From NCBI GenBank assembly GCA_015486895.1, contig WFQT01000010.1, positions 1-11,493 of the forward strand: a stretch of DNA of 11,493 bases, in the 5' to 3' direction. The stretch is from Anaerolineae bacterium. GTDB lineage: Bacteria; Chloroflexota; Anaerolineae; JAADDB01. Positions 1 through 5,764 of this stretch are shown in pieces (position 1 is the stretch's first letter; each line of letters begins with the position of its first letter). Both the position numbers and the translations under genes were made by a program. The notes beneath the pieces were generated by a model, which was given only the letters and a program-made list of their open reading frames with translations, had not been told where the DNA came from and searched no databases.

Positions 1-726
1 AAGTTGAGCTAAGTGCAGCACTTTCACTCGGCTGCCCTGCTTGCGCAGTCCCCCGCCAATTTGCATTAAACATCCGGTATCTGCGGCAACAATAGCCCCG
101 GCGCCGCTATTAAGAATATTCTTGAGCTTGCGTTCCAGCATGGCGCCGGAGATCTCCGGCATTTTGATGCTGAAAACGCCTCCAAAGCCACAGCACTCAT
201 CGTGGCCTACTAACTCGCGCTCTTCCAAGCCTTTGATGTGGCGTAAGAGCCGACGCGGCTGCTCCGAAACCCCTAATCCTCGCAATAGGTGACAACTGTC
301 ATGATAGACAATGCTGCCGTGGTAAGTAGCGCCGACATCTTGAACTTGTAGCACATCAACCAAGAATTGGCTGAACTCGTAGGTGTGCTGGGCAATGACC
401 TCGGCGCGCCGTAATGTCTCTGGTTCGTCGGCAAATAGGTCTCGATATCCTTCTTTGACCATCTGCACGCAAGAACCGGATGGCGCAATGATGGCCTCAG
501 CACCGGCGAAGACATCTAAGAAATACCGGGCAACTTGTCGGGCTTCTTCCCAGTGGCCAGCGTTATAAGCCGGCTGGCCGCAACAAGTTTGCCCGGCGGG
601 CACGGTTACATCTTGCCCTAGCCGCTCCAAGATGGTCACAACGGCTTCCCCAATTTGGGGGAAGAACGTGTCGACCAGGCAGGTGATGAAAAAAGAGACC
701 TGCATCTGCCGGCGCGGTGTGTCCAT
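1..726 (-). CDS. lutA: LutA-like (Fe-S)-binding protein, 3' end cut by window edge
   Basis: Open from ATG at 726 to the window edge, 242 residues with no stop. The family (B. subtilis LutA, E. coli YkgE) is about 240 residues, so only the last few are missing. It has two cysteine-rich CCG domains. The first has C16 in FITCLVD, the pair C48-C49 in TCCGQP and C86 in SGSC. The second has C145 in HDSCHLLRG, C178-C179 in ECCGFGG and C219 in DTGCLMQ. In known LutABC systems this subunit acts with LutB and LutC to oxidise L-lactate to pyruvate; LutB/LutC are not visible here and would lie to the left. Met8 (703-705) is an alternative start that matches the usual family N-terminus more closely. Only three bases separate it from the upstream hydrolase stop and no strong ribosome binding site is seen, so translational coupling is likely. 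Function within the superfamily (lactate versus glycolate or other 2-hydroxyacids) is inferred. Confidence 0.88.
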   Translation of the reverse strand, partial: MDTPRRQMQVSFFITCLVDTFFPQIGEAVVTILERLGQDVTVPAGQTCCGQPAYNAGHWEEARQVARYFLDVFAGAEAIIAPSGSCVQMVKEGYRDLFADEPETLRRAEVIAQHTYEFSQFLVDVLQVQDVGATYHGSIVYHDSCHLLRGLGVSEQPRRLLRHIKGLEERELVGHDECCGFGGVFSIKMPEISGAMLERKLKNILNSGAGAIVAADTGCLMQIGGGLRKQGSRVKVLHLAQL

Positions 727-729
727 GTT

Positions 730-1626
730 TTAACGTGTGACTTCGTGACAACGATTGTGCAACTTGCCGATCCCCTCGATCTCAATGGTGATTTCGTCGC
801 CGCCGTGGAGGAAAAGTGGCGGCTCCCGGAACACGCCGACGCCGTTCGGTGTACCGGTGAGAATTACGTCCCCGGGCAATAGAGTAAAAGAGCGGGAAAG
901 GAAAGCGATTAGCGTGGGAACGTCGAAAATCATCTCCGAGGTATTGCTATCCTGCATGACGACACCGTTCACTGTGGAGCGGATTGCTAAGCGGTTCGGA
1001 TCTGGGATTTCGTCTGCCGTAACCATCCAGGGGCCCAAAGGCGCAAATGTGTCCAGAGACTTGCCCCGTACCCATTGTTTGTCGGAGAATTGCAAGTCTC
1101 GGGCGCTGACATCATTGGCACAAGTGTAGCCGGCAACGTAGTTTAATGCTTCACTGGCTGCCACGTGGCGTGCTTTTTCGCCAATGACCACTGCTAACTC
1201 GGCCTCGAAATCTACTTTCTGGGTGAGCGTTGGATTCCAGCAAACGATTCCCTCTGGACCAATGATGGCAGAGCTGAATTTGGTGAAAACGATAGGCCGG
1301 TCGGGGGGCCTCACGTTTTGTTCCCGGCAGTGGTCCCAGTAGTTTAGTCCGATGGCGATGATCTTGCTAGGGCGCATGAAAGGTGCTAACAGCTTAACTT
1401 CTTGCAATTGGTAACGGACAGGCGGTTCCGGGGCGGCGTTGACACTCTGGATGATGCGCTTCCCTGTCTGGCCGCTTGCCAGTAAATCTTCTAAGCCGTG
1501 GTTCAGTGACGATAGTCCAGCACCATTGGTTAGTTCAATGTAATTGGCATCTATTGGTAGGACTTCGCTATCACGGATGATGGCTAATTCGCTACCCTTG
1601 TCCGCATGGATTCGACCTAAGTGCAT
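730..1626 (-). CDS. Fumarylacetoacetate hydrolase (FAH) family protein
   Basis: A 298-residue protein with an N-terminal FAH-type cap of about 70 residues and a catalytic FAH fold from about residue 75. Visible family motifs are GLNYWDH (93-99), the metal-binding pair E141 and E143 in DFEAELAVVIG, D172 in NDVSARD, K189 in RGKSLD and the glycine-rich LTGTPNGVG (256-264). The family hydrolyses or hydrates 2-oxo acids (acylpyruvates, 2-oxohept-3-enedioate, 2-keto-3-deoxy sugar acids, oxaloacetate decarboxylation) using Mg2+ or Mn2+ in the cytoplasm. The exact substrate cannot be read from the sequence. It sits between the membrane protein gene (18-base gap) and lutA (3-base gap), so a role in feeding pyruvate-level metabolism alongside LutA is a reasonable inference. 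The ATG at 1626 is preceded by a modest AGGAAA about nine bases away. Confidence 0.9.
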   Translation of the reverse strand: MHLGRIHADKGSELAIIRDSEVLPIDANYIELTNGAGLSSLNHGLEDLLASGQTGKRIIQSVNAAPEPPVRYQLQEVKLLAPFMRPSKIIAIGLNYWDHCREQNVRPPDRPIVFTKFSSAIIGPEGIVCWNPTLTQKVDFEAELAVVIGEKARHVAASEALNYVAGYTCANDVSARDLQFSDKQWVRGKSLDTFAPLGPWMVTADEIPDPNRLAIRSTVNGVVMQDSNTSEMIFDVPTLIAFLSRSFTLLPGDVILTGTPNGVGVFREPPLFLHGGDEITIEIEGIGKLHNRCHEVTR

Positions 1627-1644
1627 TTTAATGTTTTCCTATTC

Positions 1645-2229
1645 TTAATTTGTTTTATCCGCGGGCAGTTTCCGCCATTGAATGCGAATCGGCCCGTAGT
1701 GCCAGCAGAGATAAATCCCGCTGATGATAATGGCCAGGAACAAGGCGCTGCCGCTCCATGGGCCGATGGCGGCGTAGAGGGTGCTGGTGAGGAGCCAGCC
1801 GCTGCTGCCGGCCCGTTCTCCGTGGAGGGAAGGAGTTTGCCATCCTGAAGTGATCTGCACTCCCATGAGCAGTGCAATGAACAATAGCTCTCCGCCCAGC
1901 AGACACCTGGGGTCTGGCTGCCAATTAGGCGGTAGTTTGGGCGCGGCCAGCATCCAAATGCCGGCGACGAGTGTCAGCAACACGCCGATGGTGGCTGCTT
2001 GTCCCAACAGCCAGGAGAGCCAGTTGCCGTAGCCGCTTAGAGCTGCAAGATTGATTAGGGCCATGAAACTGATGAGGCCACTGAGTGTGATTATAGCACC
2101 GGGTAAGAGTTGTAACCACCGGTAGGACAAAGTTAGATGGCGATTGCCAACTGTGAAGGTAAACGTCTGGTGTTTTCTGTGTTGGGAGGGGAATCTTCCT
2201 CTGCGGCGTTTTGTCTTTCGTGTAGTCAT
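1645..2229 (-). CDS. Small membrane protein resembling the FtsK four-helix N-terminal domain, without motor
   Basis: A 194-residue protein. The first 40 residues are strongly basic (KTKRRRGR and HRKH). Four hydrophobic segments follow at about 42-64, 73-96, 110-128 and 146-177. The arrangement recalls the FtsK/SpoIIIE 4TM anchor (Pfam FtsK_4TM): a glycine-rich second helix ending in a Trp, then LLGGELLFIALL at the third helix, then a short loop and a Gly-rich entry GSSGWLL...AAIGPWSG into the last helix. FtsK needs a linker and a RecA-like gamma motor of several hundred further residues. Here the reading frame stops and the next gene begins 18 bases later, so no motor is encoded. The ATG at 2229 has only a weak ribosome binding site. 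It lies 64 bases after the S1 gene and is probably co-transcribed. It could be an orphan anchor, a remnant of a truncated ftsK, or an unrelated four-helix protein. Confidence 0.6.
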   Translation of the reverse strand: MTTRKTKRRRGRFPSQHRKHQTFTFTVGNRHLTLSYRWLQLLPGAIITLSGLISFMALINLAALSGYGNWLSWLLGQAATIGVLLTLVAGIWMLAAPKLPPNWQPDPRCLLGGELLFIALLMGVQITSGWQTPSLHGERAGSSGWLLTSTLYAAIGPWSGSALFLAIIISGIYLCWHYGPIRIQWRKLPADKTN

Positions 2230-2293
2230 TAGGCTATCACTCTTACCTTTTCCTACTAGTGACTATTCACCAGATACACAACAAAAACCAACC

Positions 2294-3349
2294 CTACAAC
2301 TTAGCCAGCTTAATCTCTTGCCTCTCTGCCGGTAAGGGCAGCGGTTCGTTTTGCTCTACTTGCCGCAAGCTAAGGCCCAGTCGGTGGTTGCGCCCATCGA
2401 TCTGGACAATACGAGCTCGTAGCCGGTCCCCCGCTTGGAGGATGTTATGAGGCGATGTCAGTGGCTCTGCACTCATCTCCGAGACATGAATTAGCCCTTC
2501 CAGGCCATTTTCCACCTCCGCAAAGGCGCCGAAGTCCATCACATTCGTGATGGTTACCTCAACTTCCTGGCCTTCACTATATTTCTCCTCAATTTCTTGC
2601 CATGGATCTGGCTGCAGTCGTTTTAAACTGAGGCCAATGCGCTTACGAGGAATGTCAACTTCCATGACTTGAACTTGCACTTCCTGTCCCACCTGTACCA
2701 CGTCCTCCGGACGCCCAATCCGCCTCCAGGCGAGCTCGGAGATGTGAATGAGCCCTTCGATGCCATCAATATCAACAAAGGCACCAAAAGGGCGCAGGGC
2801 AGTGATGCGCCCGGTAATAATGTCACCAGGTCGGAGCTTCCGCCACTCTTCTTGTTCTTCCGGGAGTCTGGTAGCCGCCTTAGCGGATAGGATTAGCCGG
2901 TTGCGCTGTGGGTTAAGCTCCACAACGCGTAGCGACATTATTCTCCCCACGAGGGCTTCCAGCGCTTGTTGCAGATCCTGCTGGTCATTGAAGTAGGGAA
3001 AGTTGACTAAGTGAGAAATGGGAACGAAGCCCTGGGTATTGTTAAATTTAACGAGCAATCCACCCCGATTGTATCCAATGACGGGGAGTTCTAAGATTTC
3101 GTTGGTGTTATAGAGAATGTCCAGGGCGTCCCAGTCATTTTCTGTCTGTTTCTCGTTGATGGTATTTCTTGTTGGCGCACCTACCGTCATGGAATGTTTT
3201 CTTTCTCCTTCTCTTTGTTGTTGCTTTTCGTGCTGTTCTATGACCCAAGAGAGAGGAGGTGCGTACTTACCCTGTTCAAAAAGTGCTTGCCAGTAACTTT
3301 CATCTATCCTTGATTGTTTTACACTTTGCTCTTGATCTTGTTGTTCCAC
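2294..3349 (-). CDS. S1 RNA-binding domain protein (ribosomal protein S1-like)
   Basis: From the GTG at 3349 the product is 351 residues. A charged Gln/Glu/Lys-rich N-terminal extension of about 80 residues includes DESYWQALFEQGKYAPP. Three S1 OB-fold repeats follow at about 86-157, 174-243 and 260-329. The repeats show IGYNRGGLLVKF...GFVPISHL, LRPFGAFVDIDGIEGLIHISEL and VMDFGAFAEVENGLEGLIHVSEM, with the closing RNRLILSAK / RKRIGLSLK / NHRLGLSLR strands. Such proteins bind mRNA on the 30S subunit and promote initiation; bacterial S1 varies from three to six repeats, so three suggests the short form typical outside Proteobacteria. An ATG at 3367, six codons upstream, is in frame but has poorer Shine-Dalgarno spacing than the GTG. 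It is probably the first gene of the minus-strand unit running to lutA. A general RNA-binding role distinct from S1 is the main alternative. Confidence 0.88.
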   Translation of the reverse strand: MEQQDQEQSVKQSRIDESYWQALFEQGKYAPPLSWVIEQHEKQQQREGERKHSMTVGAPTRNTINEKQTENDWDALDILYNTNEILELPVIGYNRGGLLVKFNNTQGFVPISHLVNFPYFNDQQDLQQALEALVGRIMSLRVVELNPQRNRLILSAKAATRLPEEQEEWRKLRPGDIITGRITALRPFGAFVDIDGIEGLIHISELAWRRIGRPEDVVQVGQEVQVQVMEVDIPRKRIGLSLKRLQPDPWQEIEEKYSEGQEVEVTITNVMDFGAFAEVENGLEGLIHVSEMSAEPLTSPHNILQAGDRLRARIVQIDGRNHRLGLSLRQVEQNEPLPLPAERQEIKLAKL

Positions 3350-3354
3350 ATTTT

Positions 3355-3360
3355 CCTCCC
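3355..3360 (-). promoter_or_regulatory. Ribosome binding site deciding the S1 gene start
   Basis: On the minus strand GGGAGG lies five bases (AAAAT) before the GTG at 3349. The competing ATG at 3367 has only AGAGAGG at a spacing of eleven bases. This favours the GTG start. Confidence 0.6.
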
Positions 3361-3420
3361 AATACATGAACCCAAAAACCTCTCTGTAAGGATTTTCCTC
3401 TCGTGGCTGGGAAATACCTT

Positions 3421-3471
3421 AAGGAGGGGGATATCTAATACTATGAAGTTGTGGTAGTTTATTACCTCCTT
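3421..3471 (-). promoter_or_regulatory. Candidate leader hairpin pairing an orphan Shine-Dalgarno sequence
   Basis: In the presumed S1 transcript, AAGGAGG (3471-3465) can pair with CCTCCTT (3427-3421). Inside this, TAATA/TATTA and CTA/TAG can extend the stem, with an eight-base bulge on one side and a two-base bulge on the other. The AAGGAGG is part of AAAGGAGGT, a full-length anti-16S match with no start codon within usable distance. It lies about 115 bases upstream of the GTG. Whether the structure forms, and any regulatory role, are inferred. Confidence 0.35.
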
Positions 3472-3529
3472 TACGGGTCTCTTTGACGGACTATCCTCTG
3501 GTCGGCGCTATTTATTAGGCTTTGTTCTT

Positions 3530-3552
3530 GCCTGAGCAAATACCGATCAGGC
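3530..3552. repeat. Short perfect inverted repeat in the S1 leader
   Basis: GCCTGA (3530-3535) and TCAGGC (3547-3552) are perfect complements separated by eleven bases. There is no adjacent T-run on either strand, so it does not look like an intrinsic terminator. It could add a small stem to the S1 leader RNA. Confidence 0.4.
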
Positions 3553-3629
3553 CTCTGTACTACCCGGACAAATGTTAACCCTGTGTTCTAAGTGTGCCCT
3601 AACCTGGACAAGCCAGAATCAATAAGCCA

Positions 3630-3781
3630 AACGCAAAGGTGCGAATGAGCAAAGCCGCAAAGTCTCTTATTTTTCTCTTTGTGTGATCGTACCGATCCAA
3701 TCCCATCTTGGTCCAATTGCCCCAGTCTGTTTGGCTATTTATTTTTTCTTTGCGCCTTAATGACCTTTGCGGACCTGCGTT
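3630..3781. repeat. Degenerate inverted pair of CGCAAAG-rich segments
   Basis: The segment at 3630-3662 begins AACGCAAAGG and ends GCCGCAAAG. The segment at 3748-3781 is the same kind of sequence in reverse orientation: its complement begins AACGCAGG, contains CGCAAAGG and ends GCGCAAAG. Both are followed by T-rich or A-rich tracts, and a short palindrome (3685-3697) lies between them. The match is clear at the ends and loose in the middle. This resembles low-complexity AACGCAAAG-type debris I recall from environmental bacterial genomes; family membership is not verified. Confidence 0.45.
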
Positions 3782-3833
3782 AAATTTTCGTCCAGCGTAC
3801 AAGAATTTCACTGATAAGGTCCTAACAACAATC

Positions 3834-3863
3834 ATTATACAAGGAAAGAAAATCGGCTGTCAA
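3834..3863 (-). promoter_or_regulatory. Perfect-consensus sigma-70 promoter on the minus strand
   Basis: On the minus strand TTGACA (3863-3858) and TATAAT (3839-3834) are separated by 18 bases. Both hexamers match consensus exactly and a TG sits directly before the -10. It lies about 45 bases beyond the sir2 stop and faces the S1 gene. Transcription would start near 3827, giving a leader of about 480 bases before the S1 GTG, or producing a separate small RNA. Confidence 0.7.
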
Positions 3864-3908
3864 AAGGGGAAATTCACCGGTTTTTCACTATTTTGTGTTG
3901 GGATGCCC

Positions 3909-4688
3909 CTACGCCAGTACCTTGGCTAACATCGGTAGTGCTTTGGCTACGTCAGCGTAGATGACAATTTCTGCTAAGTGGTCGTAAGCAGTCGGTGTGA
4001 AATTGACGATGATCAAATATGCACCACGGCGGCCGGCAAGCGCAGGCAAGTCAGCGGCCGGCATGACCTCTAATGAAGAGCCAACAACCAGAAGCGTATC
4101 GCAATGTAAGGCTAACTCTTGGGCGCGGGTGAGTGGTTCGTAGGGCATGGGCTCGCCGAAAAGTACGACATCTGGCTTCAATATCCCGCCGCAGTAAGGA
4201 CAGCGAGGAAGAGGGCGGTTCTGTTCCACTGCTTCCCATAACGGCTTGGCATCCACTTGGTGCCCACATTGCTGGCAGGTAGCAGTTTGCAAGTTGCCGT
4301 GCAGTTCAATGACATCGTGTACGCCGGCAGCTTGGTGTAATCCATCGATGTTTTGGGTAATTACTGCACCTAAATAGCCGGCGGCTTGCATTCTGGCTAA
4401 AGCGAAATGGGCGGCATTTGGTTTAACATTATCGTTTCCCAATACTCGTAAGGAACGTACCCAGTTATAAAATCTATCTGGGTGATTATGGAAAGCGAAG
4501 ATACTGGCGACTTCCATGGGGTCGTAGCGATTCCAAATGCCGGAGGTGGGGCTGCGGAAGTCGGGGATGCCGGAAGGGGTACTGATCCCGGCACCGGTGA
4601 GAGCGATGTTCTTCCGAGTACTCCGCAGGAGAGCGGCGGCTTGCTGCACTTTTGCCTGCAATCCTGCTCCTTTATCGCGTCGTATCAT
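3909..4688 (-). CDS. cobB: Sir2-family NAD-dependent protein deacylase (sirtuin)
   Basis: A 259-residue sirtuin, a normal length for bacterial members. Motifs appear in the expected order: NAD-binding TGAGISTPSGIPDFRS (31-46), TQNIDGLH (111-118), the catalytic histidine H130 in ELHGN, a zinc site with C138/C141 (CQQC) and C163/C166 (CPYC), GSSLEV (203-208) and the late NFTPT (229-233). The enzyme removes acyl groups from lysines, consuming NAD+ and releasing nicotinamide and O-acyl-ADP-ribose; targets often include AMP-forming acyl-CoA synthetases such as Acs. The start at 4688 is chosen because GAGG lies seven bases upstream and the start falls just after the DUF402 stop. The upstream ATG at 4751 would overlap DUF402 by 50 bases and lacks a ribosome binding site. 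It is very probably an operon with DUF402. The symbol is by family; the acyl preference is unknown. Confidence 0.93.
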   Translation of the reverse strand: MIRRDKGAGLQAKVQQAAALLRSTRKNIALTGAGISTPSGIPDFRSPTSGIWNRYDPMEVASIFAFHNHPDRFYNWVRSLRVLGNDNVKPNAAHFALARMQAAGYLGAVITQNIDGLHQAAGVHDVIELHGNLQTATCQQCGHQVDAKPLWEAVEQNRPLPRCPYCGGILKPDVVLFGEPMPYEPLTRAQELALHCDTLLVVGSSLEVMPAADLPALAGRRGAYLIIVNFTPTAYDHLAEIVIYADVAKALPMLAKVLA

Positions 4689-4695
4689 TTCCCTA

Positions 4696-4699
4696 CCTC
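4696..4699 (-). promoter_or_regulatory. Ribosome binding site deciding the sirtuin start
   Basis: On the minus strand GAGG lies seven bases before the ATG at 4688, overlapping the region just past the DUF402 stop. The alternative in-frame ATG at 4751 has no comparable site. Confidence 0.5.
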
Positions 4700-4701
4700 G
4701 G

Positions 4702-5277
4702 CTAAAGTGCTGATTTTTCTGCCCTGGATTGGGGTTGTTGGTTGGTGTCATTATTAAGATGTTGCTGCTCTGGTTCCCACGCTCCTATGGGCGGAAAGTG
4801 GTCTTCCTTTACCATCTGGATAAGCGTGCGTAAGCTGCGACGGGCGGCGGCCACCAGTGCCGGGGGAAGCCACTTTTTCCTCACAGCTTCCAAAAATTCG
4901 TCCTCATCTAGCACATAATAAGTATGGCGGTCCGGTCGCACCCACAAGTCTAATTTTAAGTCGGTCACGCAGAGGCGGTTGCCGCAGAAGACTGCCGGTG
5001 TGGTGATGTCGCAATAAAAACCGGTAAGCTCCCAATCCTTGTTATATGTCTCTGTAATAGCATACCAACGGTCCAGGAAATAGTAAGCGCGGCCATAATA
5101 GATATCTCCTGCTTGTGCTAACTGGACGCCATGGTACTTCCGGCCGATTTCCCGGTTCCGCTCCGGGTATTGCCAGGTTACCATCACGTACTTGTCGTTG
5201 ATTTCTGCCTCCATGTGTTTGCGGTAGACGACGATGATTCCCGGCAAGCGCGTATATTGGACCGTTAGCTCTTCCAT
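4702..5277 (-). CDS. DUF402 protein, FomD / Ntdp-like nucleoside di-/triphosphate phosphatase family
   Basis: A 191-residue protein. The DUF402 signature spans about residues 60-130: YYGRAYYFLDRWYAITETY, then GFYCDITTPAVF, DLKLDLWVRPD (106-116) and VLDEDEFLEA (122-131). The acidic residues in the last two motifs are those that bind divalent metals in characterised relatives (fosfomycin-pathway FomD and Staphylococcus Ntdp), which hydrolyse nucleotidyl esters or nucleoside tri-/diphosphates. A C-terminal tail of about 25 residues is rich in Gln and Asn and is probably unstructured. The ATG at 5277 has an excellent GAGGAGG eight bases upstream. It is followed after 13 bases by the sirtuin gene. 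The true substrate is unknown; a housekeeping nucleotide phosphatase is the best guess. Confidence 0.85.
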   Translation of the reverse strand: MEELTVQYTRLPGIIVVYRKHMEAEINDKYVMVTWQYPERNREIGRKYHGVQLAQAGDIYYGRAYYFLDRWYAITETYNKDWELTGFYCDITTPAVFCGNRLCVTDLKLDLWVRPDRHTYYVLDEDEFLEAVRKKWLPPALVAAARRSLRTLIQMVKEDHFPPIGAWEPEQQHLNNDTNQQPQSRAEKSAL

Positions 5278-5399
5278 TGCTTTTTCCTCCTCGCTGGTAA
5301 GTCATGATGTAGCAGTAAATCATAACTTAGAACAATTGTCCAGCCACGGTTTCGTGATTTTGGCAATGGGGTTAATCTTAGATGGTATCAGAGCTGTTT

Positions 5400-5428
5400 T
5401 TGTCAATCGAAGTGGTTAGTGCTACAAT
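5400..5428 (+). promoter_or_regulatory. Sigma-70-like promoter facing the acyl-CoA synthetase
   Basis: TTGTCA (5400-5405) and TACAAT (5423-5428) are separated by 17 bases; each hexamer departs from consensus at one position. Transcription would start near 5435, about 330 bases before the acyl-CoA synthetase ATG. It therefore predicts either a long leader or a short separate RNA. Confidence 0.55.
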
Positions 5429-5520
5429 TAACTCGTGGTTCGAATACAACATCATAGCACAGCCTCCGGTCGCGACCAAAGCACGAAATCTTAGTGGTCG
5501 ACGTAGTTTTTCTGACTAAT

Positions 5521-5550
5521 CCTGTACTGGACACTGGCGTTTTTTGTTTT
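5521..5550 (+). terminator. Weak possible intrinsic terminator
   Basis: CCTGT (5521-5525) can pair imperfectly with ACACTGG (5531-5537), followed by TTTTTTGTTTT (5540-5550). The stem is only about five pairs with a two-base bulge, so the hairpin is poor although the T-tract is good. If real, it would end a transcript of about 115 bases from the promoter at 5400-5428. Confidence 0.2.
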
Positions 5551-5715
5551 GGCCATAGAAATAGGTGTCTTCTCAATACTTTAATAGAACAGAAATCCAC
5601 AGAATTTTGGGGAGAACCAGATTAATAGTCTGCGCAATTTGTGGTTTAGATAGCTTTGCTGAGCTAAGAACCTCATTTTCACTAGACTCAAGTCTTATAT
5701 TTTCATTGGTGTGGT

Positions 5716-5751
5716 CGTTAACGTTAACGTATTGTGTCACGTAACTGTTAC
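5716..5751. promoter_or_regulatory. Cluster of perfect palindromes, candidate operator of the acyl-CoA genes
   Basis: CGTTAACGTTAACG (5716-5729) is a perfect 14-base palindrome. It is followed at once by GTG-T-CAC (5734-5740) and GTAAC-T-GTTAC (5741-5751), both perfect. The cluster ends one base before the ribosome binding site of the acyl-CoA synthetase. Palindromes of this sort are typical binding sites for dimeric repressors such as the TetR-type regulators that control fatty acid degradation. No regulator gene is in the window, so this assignment is inference. Confidence 0.45.
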
Positions 5752-5759
5752 AGGAGGTG
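5752..5759 (+). promoter_or_regulatory. Ribosome binding site deciding the acyl-CoA synthetase start
   Basis: AGGAGGTG lies five bases before the ATG at 5765. This rules out the in-frame ATG at 5711, whose extra 18 codons would translate the palindrome cluster. Confidence 0.8.
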
Positions 5760-5764
5760 TAATT

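Larger units (their letters stand above)
3350..3908. other. Intergenic region between sir2 and the S1 gene: long presumed leader of S1
   Basis: About 560 bases without a convincing gene. It holds, from right to left on the minus strand, a perfect-consensus promoter (3834-3863), two oppositely oriented CGCAAAG-rich segments, small inverted repeats (GATCG-TAC-CGATC at 3685-3697 and GCCTGA/TCAGGC at 3530-3552) and the hairpin at 3421-3471. A 78-codon minus-strand reading frame (3599-3835) begins inside the promoter -10 box and reads through the repeats; I do not regard it as a gene. No strong intrinsic terminator is seen behind sir2. Confidence 0.6.
5278..5764. other. Divergent intergenic region between DUF402 and the acyl-CoA synthetase
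   Basis: About 490 relatively AT-rich bases with no convincing gene. It contains a plus-strand promoter (5400-5428), a bulged inverted repeat (GTCGCGACCA at 5469-5478 with TGGTCGAC at 5495-5502) followed by a five-T run, a T-rich stretch at 5540-5550, AGACT-CA-AGTCT at 5684-5695 and a palindrome cluster at 5716-5751. On the minus strand a TTGACA overlaps the plus-strand -35 (5406-5401), but I see no good -10 at the right distance for DUF402. Confidence 0.6.

Noticed and set aside
1627..1644. A frameshifted FtsK motor after the four-helix protein
   Set aside because: Only 18 bases separate it from the FAH gene, and no Walker motifs occur in any frame of the following sequence I examined.
3599..3835. 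Minus-strand 78-codon reading frame in the S1 leader
   Set aside because: Its ATG overlaps the -10 box of the minus-strand promoter, it has no ribosome binding site on the resulting transcript, and it translates the CGCAAAG repeat segments.
4689..4751. Upstream ATG extending the sirtuin by 21 residues
   Set aside because: It overlaps DUF402 by 50 bases, has no ribosome binding site, and adds a low-complexity Asn/Pro/Gln stretch absent from sirtuins.
5433..5450. tRNA-like GGTTCGAAT
   Set aside because: The flanking bases cannot form a five-pair T-stem and no acceptor, D or anticodon arms are present.
5403..5600. Minus-strand 65-codon frame in the divergent intergenic region
   Set aside because: It has no ribosome binding site and no recognisable sequence features, and it overlaps the plus-strand promoter region.
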